Positions 20,484-25,367 of a stretch of DNA of 25,367 nucleotides are shown here, in pieces; positions within the stretch are counted from its first letter, which is position 1, and every line of letters begins with the position of its first letter. The notes beneath the pieces were generated by a model. It was given only the letters and a program-made list of their open reading frames with translations, searched no databases and had not been told where the DNA came from. The translations under genes were made by a program, and so were the position numbers. Origin of the DNA: a virus; IMG/VR virus record IMGVR_UViG_3300014501_001234, positions 1 to 25,367 of that record; one strand, written 5' to 3'.

Positions 20484-22325
20484 CTATCGCCGGAGAAAAT
20501 AGGCATCCGTCTTACCGTGTTTCTTCCTGATGACCTCGCCTGATCCGATGAGTAGAGCTATCGCGTTATCGACTTCCATACTTTTCATGTTTGTTGACCG
20601 AACGATATCGCGTTTCGTTGCTCCGTGCCGTCTGCGGACGAACGCTAATACCTTATCCAGTTTTTGGCCCTGTTCGGTTAGCTGCGCTTCGTGGTAGAGG
20701 TTCGTAAGATGGGACAGTCCGATTACAGCGAACGAAACCTTGAGCCATTTAGAGGCGTCCAGGACGCTCGCTAATGCGTTTGTTTCTATGGCTTGAGCCA
20801 CAGCAAGGATCGAGGCGAATTTCGCCGCCTGAATCAAAATCTTAGGTTCTAAAAGGTCGTATTCCGCTCGGCTGTTCTTCGCCGCATAGATGGGGTGCGG
20901 CTGCGAGCGAAACCATTCTTTGACGGCCCCCAGTCCGTCCCCGTTACCAAAGGTAACGGTTATCGTGTCGCTTGCCGGCCAGCATGCTGGCGCTTCCGAT
21001 ACGATGCCAAATGGGTCGCTGTCGTTTGCTGTCTGTCCGCCTGGACGGACCCTAGAGGCTGCCAGAAGCCATTTGCGGCATTTTTCGTCGTCAGCGGGCT
21101 CCGCATGGTATCCGGTCATTCCGAACCTCGCAGAATTGACGGGAACGATTCTGCCCGCCAGGCCGCCAGCTTGCTGGGTGACGTTGCGAACTTCGGTATT
21201 CCAGGGGTCTGCTTGCGAGAAGCCCAGGAATGTAAATGGGGTGCTCCCCAGAACGCGGACGCCCGATGTAATTGTTGCCATTTCGACCGGCGCTGCATCC
21301 AACAATCGGCAAAAGATTTGCCCATTTCGGATTGCTTGTTCGGCCGGCACCATCGTCAGGAGAAATGCACGAAATTCGTCGATGAGAACGAGTTCGCCGT
21401 TTCGCTTGGCGTCGTGTTTCTCGTATATCGCCGCCTTGAGGCGTCGTGTTTCTTCGCTGGACCTTTTCTTATCTGCGGGTACGTGTTCGCAGTAATTTTC
21501 CACAAAGGCTTCGATAGTGGCGGTCGCCGGGGCGTAGGTCTGCCGGAGCTCGCTGACTAACCTAAAGGTCGTGTTGTAAAGCCCGGTTTTGTTTGAGCCA
21601 CTTTGGTCGAGGCATACCGCTGCGAAGTTTGTGTAATAGTCTGTTCCCCAGTTGTGAAATTTGACATTCTTCCCGATAGCGGAAGACAGTATCGCTGCGG
21701 CACAAACAAGGTGCTTGACAGACGGCTTTTCCGATGTTCGTACCGCCAGATAGTCTATAATGTCGCTAATTGGTGCTGGGAGCCGTTGCCTCGATAGCGG
21801 TATCGTGACTTGTTCCGCGAAGGGGTCAACTTCAGGCGGCATAATCTCCGCATCGTCGGTTGCTACCAGTGCGCTGCTGATAGCTTGTAGCCGAGATTCG
21901 GTTACTCCCGATTCGGCGAGCATCGCAAGGCCGGTCTGATGATCGCCAGCCCGTATCAGTGCAGCTCCTCGTTCGCGATTGTCCCTTTGCGTACAGTATT
22001 GCTCCAATTCGGCAGATACGATGTGAAACGCATCCGGTCTAATTTTAGCGGTTAATACCGTTGCACCGTTATGGGCCGGAAAGTGCGATGCTATTTCGTG
22101 TCCGTTGAATTTCTTCTCTTGCTTGAGATAGCTTTCAAATTCGGGCCTACTGATGCCAGGCGCTTCCCCTTTGCACAATTTGTAAGTGATAGCATCGGCG
22201 AGTAATCGATAGGTTCCGGTAAAGCGTTGGGGTGTTTCTGCGATCCATTGAGCCGTCCGGGAGTCGATAAGTCCGAGGGCGAGAAGTTTTAGTTGATTGT
22301 CTGCATTCGGTTCTGGTTTATTCAT
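20484..22325 (-). CDS. Phage replication protein, DUF3987-like primase-helicase ATPase
   Basis: A 613-aa protein. Residues 11-70 resemble the helical N-terminus of DnaB-type proteins (LLALGLIDSRTAQWIAE, then ITYKL). An ATPase core begins near 195 (SEKPSVKHLVCAAAILSSAI), with a Walker-A-like DQSGSNKT (240-247) and Walker B ELVLIDEF (311-318). This is the pattern of DUF3987-type phage proteins. The last 65 residues (FVRRRHGATKRDIVRSTNMK onward) form a winged helix, probably the DNA- or origin-binding part. The ATG overlaps the previous gene by eight bases. The iteron block follows directly, so it is likely the replication initiator or helicase. Confidence 0.75.
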   Translation of the reverse strand: MNKPEPNADNQLKLLALGLIDSRTAQWIAETPQRFTGTYRLLADAITYKLCKGEAPGISRPEFESYLKQEKKFNGHEIASHFPAHNGATVLTAKIRPDAFHIVSAELEQYCTQRDNRERGAALIRAGDHQTGLAMLAESGVTESRLQAISSALVATDDAEIMPPEVDPFAEQVTIPLSRQRLPAPISDIIDYLAVRTSEKPSVKHLVCAAAILSSAIGKNVKFHNWGTDYYTNFAAVCLDQSGSNKTGLYNTTFRLVSELRQTYAPATATIEAFVENYCEHVPADKKRSSEETRRLKAAIYEKHDAKRNGELVLIDEFRAFLLTMVPAEQAIRNGQIFCRLLDAAPVEMATITSGVRVLGSTPFTFLGFSQADPWNTEVRNVTQQAGGLAGRIVPVNSARFGMTGYHAEPADDEKCRKWLLAASRVRPGGQTANDSDPFGIVSEAPACWPASDTITVTFGNGDGLGAVKEWFRSQPHPIYAAKNSRAEYDLLEPKILIQAAKFASILAVAQAIETNALASVLDASKWLKVSFAVIGLSHLTNLYHEAQLTEQGQKLDKVLAFVRRRHGATKRDIVRSTNMKSMEVDNAIALLIGSGEVIRKKHGKTDAYFLRR

Positions 22326-22503
22326 GGTGCTTGCCCCCTTTGGTAGAGGCGAGAAGCGTTTTGAATAAATAGTTTGCTTCGTAAACGACGTTTAGTATTT
22401 CACTTGCTGCGAAGAAATCTTCCTCGATAGCGAAGTCGTTTTCCGCCATAGCGAGGTATTGCCGTAATTTGTCAAAATGTTCGGTGGTTGATGTGCGATC
22501 CAT
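22318..22503 (-). CDS. Small helical protein preceding the replication gene
   Basis: A 61-aa acidic helical protein (TEHFDKLRQYLAMAENDFAIEEDFFAASEIL). The start at 22503 has an AAAGG site at good spacing; longer frames upstream run through a terminator and are not credible. It overlaps the replication gene by eight bases, so both are translated together. It may be an accessory to replication, but no family is recognised. Confidence 0.6.
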   Translation of the reverse strand: MDRTSTTEHFDKLRQYLAMAENDFAIEEDFFAASEILNVVYEANYLFKTLLASTKGGKHHE

Positions 22504-22525
22504 CGTGTGTCCCTTTCCATTGGGT

Positions 22526-22560
22526 AAAAAAATAGAGCCAAGGTTTGCCGCCTTGGCTCT
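22526..22560 (-). terminator. Terminator in the leader of the replication operon
   Basis: A perfect 10-bp stem AGAGCCAAGG / CCTTGGCTCT with a 7-base loop is followed on the minus strand by ATTTTTTT. It sits just 23 bases before the first gene of the replication operon. Transcription from the regulator gene would be stopped unless antiterminated. Confidence 0.85.
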
Positions 22561-22616
22561 GTACCCGGAAAAGGTGTTGAATCGATTATTGCATCGTCGA
22601 GCTGACTCTTTTGAGG

Positions 22617-22703
22617 TCAATGATACACAACGAATTCCGGATACACGGCGGCAAACCGTAGAGGGCATTTATTGCCATCTAACACACTACTTCGTTTATC
22701 CAC
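22617..22703 (-). CDS. Possible 28-aa leader peptide
   Basis: A GTG with AAAGG upstream opens a frame DKRSSVLDGNKCPLRFAAVY ending at 22617. It lies between the possible promoter and the terminator at 22526-22560. A leader-peptide role in attenuation would fit, but support is limited to spacing. Confidence 0.25.
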   Translation of the reverse strand: MDKRSSVLDGNKCPLRFAAVYPEFVVYH

Positions 22704-22808
22704 GGCATTATCCTTTCGCCTTTCACACAATTTGTAATAATTTATTTGTGTGCCAAGCGAATGGTTTCCCACCGTTCTTTCCGAAATAACGGTATGAATA
22801 AAACAAAC

Positions 22809-22872
22809 CGGGCACGGAAGCAAAGGCAAAATAGCGAGTCCAGCCCCCTACTGGACTCGTCTATCGTGCCCG
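22809..22872. repeat. Nested inverted repeat / structured RNA candidate
   Basis: The outer arms CGGGCACG (22809-22816) and CGTGCCCG (22865-22872) enclose an inner 9-bp stem CGAGTCCAG / CTGGACTCG (22835-22859). On the minus strand the inner stem is followed by CTATTTT. It could be a terminator after the regulator gene or a folded leader RNA. Confidence 0.45.
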
Positions 22873-23032
22873 ACCACCGCATACACGCTGCCGCCGGAAA
22901 GGATGCTGATAGTCGGGTCGAGCGACTTACTACCTTGCGAAAGAGGCTAAACAGTGGGGCGATTTTCAGGGCCTGCCCTTGGCATGTTCCGCCAATACCG
23001 CATCTCGTATTTCCTGGCGTCCTATCACGATG

Positions 23033-23515
23033 TTATCCAGGTATACATCGATATTCACATCCACTTGATTCCCGCGCCTTATTCCGCAAATAGCGGATCA
23101 TATCGCTGACCATCGTGAGTTTGCGGGCGACAATATCGTCCACCGCAGCCACCACGTCGATCGGGTAGGGCTTGCCGGTGGCGTTTTCTGTCCGGGTCGA
23201 AACCCGCCGCGCCGCTCTGACCACTACCATGTAGAGGGTGAAGGGAACATCGAGGCGTCGAACGGCTGGTGGGATGAGCCGGGCGATGGTTGCATAGTCG
23301 CTGATGGTGGCCTCGGAGCGCCCCAGCTTCTCGGCCAGGAATGACTGCTTGCATCCGCATTGGTCTACCAGCTCCACGATGGAGTCACCGATTTCAAACC
23401 CCAGGGCGGTTTCTTGGCGGAACAGCACTTTCAGGTGCTCGATTTTCTCGGCCACTTGTGCAGTGACCTCCCGAACTAAAGTTCGGACTGGTGAAGAATC
23501 CTTCGGGTTGGACAT
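23033..23515 (-). CDS. HTH regulatory protein (Cro or activator-like)
   Basis: A 160-aa protein. The ATG has AGGAG at good spacing. Residues 1-45 are helical. A helix-turn-helix is visible at about 54-78 (CKQSFLAEKLGRSEATISDY). The C-terminal half is helical and basic. It is transcribed divergently from the Xre-like gene, with about 200 bp between, so the pair resembles a lysis-lysogeny switch. The codons near the start contain the palindrome CCGAACT-AA-AGTTCGG, a candidate operator inside the gene. Similar HTH proteins also act in plasmid partition or replication control. Confidence 0.55.
   Translation of the reverse strand: MSNPKDSSPVRTLVREVTAQVAEKIEHLKVLFRQETALGFEIGDSIVELVDQCGCKQSFLAEKLGRSEATISDYATIARLIPPAVRRLDVPFTLYMVVVRAARRVSTRTENATGKPYPIDVVAAVDDIVARKLTMVSDMIRYLRNKARESSGCEYRCIPG
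23471..23486. promoter_or_regulatory. Operator-like palindrome within the regulator gene
   Basis: CCGAACT and AGTTCGG separated by AA, in codons about 10-15 of the regulator. Size and symmetry suit a dimeric HTH protein. No second copy was noticed. Confidence 0.35.
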
Positions 23516-23723
23516 ATATAACTCCTATTGAAATTCCGCCAGACGACGCCGGAAACATTTTCAGACACTCGTTTGGCCATCCCCTCGTTGGTGCAGGAGT
23601 TCAACAGTGGAGGATTGTGCGTCGGATCTAAAACGTGGAATTATCACCTGTTAAGTGTCGCCGACGTGCGAAGATTTTCCGGTTTTGCGGAAAACGGGTA
23701 TGCTGCTCTGGATGTTTTATGGG
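23516..23723. promoter_or_regulatory. Divergent switch region
   Basis: This region separates the two divergent regulator genes. It contains a 7-bp inverted repeat TTTTCCG / CGGAAAA (23675-23694) just before the plus-strand gene, and AAGTGTCGCCGAC (about 23652) resembling the origin repeats. The minus gene has a ribosome site at 23520-23526. Promoter boxes are not clear by eye. Confidence 0.4.
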
Positions 23724-23969
23724 ATGAGCTTCCGACGTGAAATCAGAGCCGCGATGTCCTACCGGCATTTGTCACTGCGGGATTTAGTAAAAGGTCTTGA
23801 GGGCAAGGTGGGCAAGACCACTCTCTATGCCTTCCTCGGCGGAAGATCTTCTGGGGGCATAAACTCGAAACTGCTTGAGCACATCTTTGAATATCTAAAG
23901 CTGACTGTTAAACACCCGACCTGGTTTGAAGCGAAGAGACTGATCCGCTCCGATCATCAACCAAAATAA
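23724..23969 (+). CDS. Xre/Cro-like HTH regulator, candidate prophage repressor
   Basis: An 81-aa protein from ATG 23724; an in-frame ATG at 23700 adds eight residues and has a purine-rich GGAAAA before it. The core (SLRDLVKGLEGKVGKTTLYA, LGGRSSGG, LLEHIFEYLKL) has the Xre pattern: helix, turn, recognition helix, Gly-rich loop and a further helix. It is the only convincing plus-strand gene and faces the leftward genes, as expected for a lysogeny repressor. Its 3' end overlaps the integrase 3' end by 13 bases (convergent). Confidence 0.65.
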   Translation: MSFRREIRAAMSYRHLSLRDLVKGLEGKVGKTTLYAFLGGRSSGGINSKLLEHIFEYLKLTVKHPTWFEAKRLIRSDHQPK

Positions 23970-25180
23970 TGGCGATAAATCGCTTCACAGGCCGGTGCCA
24001 CCATTTGCGGGTTTCTTTTACAGTAGTGATCTTTCAGTCCTGCCGTCCGGTGTCCCACAAGCAATCGGCAGAGGTCTTCGTTGACGTTTGCGGCGACTGC
24101 GGCGGTGTATGCCCCGTCCCTCAAGTTATTCGCCTTGACCTCAATGGATACCCCGGCCGCTTTCCTCAACGCTCGGAAGCGTTTCCCTGCCCCTGATACC
24201 GTAAGCGGGGCACCTTGATAAGAGTAAAAGATATTGGTTCCCTTGCGTTCCATCTTGCTCAACGCCTCAAGCGTCTCTTGCCATAGGACGGAAACCCTCA
24301 AGCACTTCCCCGTTTTCTTTCGATTAGTTACCAGGCATCCGTCCCGAATATCGTCCCATTCCAGGTGCATTGCTTCCTGAAGATAGAGAGCACAGTTGAG
24401 GCAAAGCAACAATAATGCCCGGTCGTCGCCTACCGCTTTTTTCAGAAGCAACGTGAAGTCCTCCGGGCTAACCGGCTGGGGGTCCAGATTGACGGTGGAA
24501 TCTTTTGGCGTCAGAAGTTTGAGGGAAACGAGAGCGTCATTGCACGCCTTAACCGCTATGGCGCGGGATGCTGCAAAGGTAAAGATACGTCGGGTGCGGT
24601 TGAAAAGGTGCTGCTGGGTCTTGCCGGAAATCCCCCTCTTAAAAACCTCGTCCCGGAACTCGATAACTTTTGCGGGGGTTATTTCTCGCAATCCGGTTAT
24701 TCCGGTGCTCTCTCGGAAATCTGCCCAGGCTGCGAGCACCTGGCGTTTCTCTCGCGATGTCACCTCGGAATGATCCATCCAGCATTTTGCCAGCTCGTCC
24801 GGGGACGGCAGAGGCTCGTGCGGTTGAAGGTCAGTGAGGTAGCCGATTTGTTCGATGCCGGTTTGTTCGGCAACGAATTTTGGACGGGCACGAATCTCGG
24901 AAGCGACAAACATCCAGAAGTCGCCGTTAGAAACACTGGACTGCTCGCCCAGCCATTCGAGGCGTTGAAGGTCGTTTATACGGGTGGCTTTTGCTTCTGG
25001 CGTATCGAGCGATTGGCGGAAGCGCGCAATAGCCTTTTGTTCATCAGGCTCTCGGAAGGTCTGATGAGTCCCAATGGTCCGCCAGCGACCATCCGGGCGA
25101 CGGGTAAGACCGACAACCGGCTCGCCGGTCATCGAATCGATATGGTGCTTTTGCTTACGCCCTGTCTTTGTTTGGCTCAT
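23957..25180 (-). CDS. int: Tyrosine recombinase (integrase) lacking the first catalytic Arg
   Basis: A 407-aa protein from ATG 25180; a longer TTG frame would run into the terminator. Residues about 123-230 form the core-binding domain, 235-407 the catalytic domain. The usual R..E box is LNCALYLQEAMHLEW, with Tyr (Y266) in place of Arg. The second box is NNLRDGAYT, with Asn (N351) for His and R354 kept. H377 (LVGHR) and the nucleophile Y386 (DHYCKR) are present, as is the beta-hairpin Lys (KKTGK). From memory, planctomycete integrases often have similarly altered first boxes. It lies next to the tmRNA 3' end, the attachment site. There is no ribosome site at the ATG. Confidence 0.85.
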   Translation of the reverse strand: MSQTKTGRKQKHHIDSMTGEPVVGLTRRPDGRWRTIGTHQTFREPDEQKAIARFRQSLDTPEAKATRINDLQRLEWLGEQSSVSNGDFWMFVASEIRARPKFVAEQTGIEQIGYLTDLQPHEPLPSPDELAKCWMDHSEVTSREKRQVLAAWADFRESTGITGLREITPAKVIEFRDEVFKRGISGKTQQHLFNRTRRIFTFAASRAIAVKACNDALVSLKLLTPKDSTVNLDPQPVSPEDFTLLLKKAVGDDRALLLLCLNCALYLQEAMHLEWDDIRDGCLVTNRKKTGKCLRVSVLWQETLEALSKMERKGTNIFYSYQGAPLTVSGAGKRFRALRKAAGVSIEVKANNLRDGAYTAAVAANVNEDLCRLLVGHRTAGLKDHYCKRNPQMVAPACEAIYRHYFG

Positions 25181-25188
25181 GCCACAGA

Positions 25189-25243
25189 CTGGACGCAAAA
25201 ACTCGGACAAAAGCAAGGAGTTTTTGTCCGAGTTTTTGTCCAG
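25189..25243. terminator. Large bidirectional terminator between integrase and tmRNA
   Basis: AAAAACTCGGACAAAA (25197-25212) pairs with TTTTGTCCGAGTTTTT (25222-25237), extended by outer arms CTGGAC / GTCCAG with a 2-base bulge. Both strands end in T runs. On the minus strand it stops tmRNA read-through into the integrase. Confidence 0.85.
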
Positions 25244-25247
25244 GTTC

Positions 25248-25266
25248 GATTCCCGTTGCGGGAATC
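25248..25266. repeat. Inverted repeat at the attachment site
   Basis: GATTCCCG-TTG-CGGGAATC lies 4 bases beyond the tmRNA end. The sequence GGTTCGATTCCCG here resembles the T-arm of the tmRNA on the opposite strand (GGTTCAATTCCC), so an inverted pair of T-arm-like sequences flanks the tmRNA boundary, possibly integrase core sites. Confidence 0.45.
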
Positions 25267-25269
25267 AAA

Positions 25270-25367
25270 TGGAGGCGGAGGGAATTGAACCCTCGTCCCG
25301 AGATAACTCGAATGGCGGCCTCTACATGCATAGTCGATGTTTTAATCTCGATCCCGGCGGCGGGCAT
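25270..25367 (-). ncRNA. ssrA: tmRNA 3' end (partial), prophage attachment site
   Basis: The minus strand carries GACTATGCATGTAGA, similar to the conserved segment near the tmRNA 3' end, then T-arm GAGGG-TTCAATT-CCCTC and acceptor CGCCTCC with discriminator A. The CCA is not encoded. The tag frame and 5' half lie beyond the window. tmRNA 3' ends are common integration sites for phage tyrosine recombinases. Confidence 0.85.

Larger units (their letters stand above)
22570..23032. other. Long non-coding leader between regulator and replication operon
   Basis: No convincing gene of normal size lies in these 460 bases. It holds a nested inverted repeat (22809-22872), an AT-rich stretch on the minus strand at about 22726-22756 starting with TTGGCA (a possible weak promoter flanked by ACACAA / TTGTGT arms), a DnaA-box-like TTATCCACG at 22696, and a possible 28-aa frame (22617-22703) starting with GTG behind AAAGG. 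The whole looks like a regulated leader for the replication genes. Confidence 0.45.

Noticed and set aside
20890-21560. Two long plus-strand open frames of about 200 codons
   Set aside because: They lie wholly opposite the replication ATPase, have no domain pattern and no ribosome site; frame shadows.
22746-23093. 115-codon plus-strand frame
   Set aside because: Runs through the nested inverted repeat and overlaps the end of the HTH gene; no recognisable protein pattern.
23528-23740. 70-codon plus-strand frame in the switch region
   Set aside because: TTG start without ribosome site, overlaps the better Xre-like frame, no motif.
25155-25367. 70-codon minus frame across tmRNA
   Set aside because: It reads through the tmRNA 3' end and terminator, so it is not a gene.

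Overview
This window is the right-hand end of a temperate siphovirus-type prophage, apparently integrated at the 3' end of a host tmRNA (ssrA) gene. The last ~98 bases (25270-25367, minus strand) are the tRNA-like 3' end of the tmRNA. A tyrosine recombinase lies beside it, and nearly every gene reads leftward on the minus strand. The host is probably a planctomycete. The hints are an integrase of the sort that lacks the first catalytic Arg, a histone-H1-like Lys/Ala-rich protein and GFSGYSG-type fibre repeats. This host call is inference from protein style, not from a search.

Layout from right to left: tmRNA end and bidirectional terminator (25189-25367); integrase (23957-25180); a switch region with a plus-strand Xre-like regulator (23724-23969) facing a minus-strand HTH protein (23033-23515); a long leader with a terminator, then a small gene and a DUF3987-like replication protein (20484-22503); an origin-like block with seven AGTGTCGGTG-type repeats and a TAG-trinucleotide run (20120-20402); a degenerate HNH protein; a small operon encoding an HTH-like protein, a short sigma-like protein resembling T4 gp55, and a 66-aa protein (18495-19298); then the late region. 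The late region runs TerS, HNH-TerL, portal, prohead protease, HK97-type capsid, a small protein, connector, GT9-like glycosyltransferase, head closure, gp10-like protein, tail terminator, collagen-like fibre, three small proteins, tail tube, G/GT chaperones with a -1 frameshift, tape measure, three tail-tip/fibre proteins and the histone-like protein. I see no lysis genes, so the prophage probably continues to the left of the window.

The most striking signal is a family of nine exact CTAAATAC octamers, all on the minus (coding) strand, with none seen on the plus strand. Each lies just before a late gene. It resembles the T4 late promoter (TATAAATA, often followed by CT). In seven cases the ATG follows after only 4-6 bases and without a Shine-Dalgarno sequence, so transcripts would be leaderless. 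In the other two (capsid and tail tube, the most abundant virion proteins) a leader with an SD-like sequence intervenes. Together with the gp55-like sigma gene, this looks like a phage-encoded late-transcription system that drives many short, mostly leaderless units.

A second oddity is the terminase. An HNH nuclease domain is fused in frame to the N-terminus of TerL. The open frame begins directly after the TerS stop codon, in the same frame, with no ATG, GTG or TTG before the Walker A region. Initiation must therefore be non-canonical (an AUC codon follows GGAG at good spacing), or the TerS stop is read through, or there is a sequence error.
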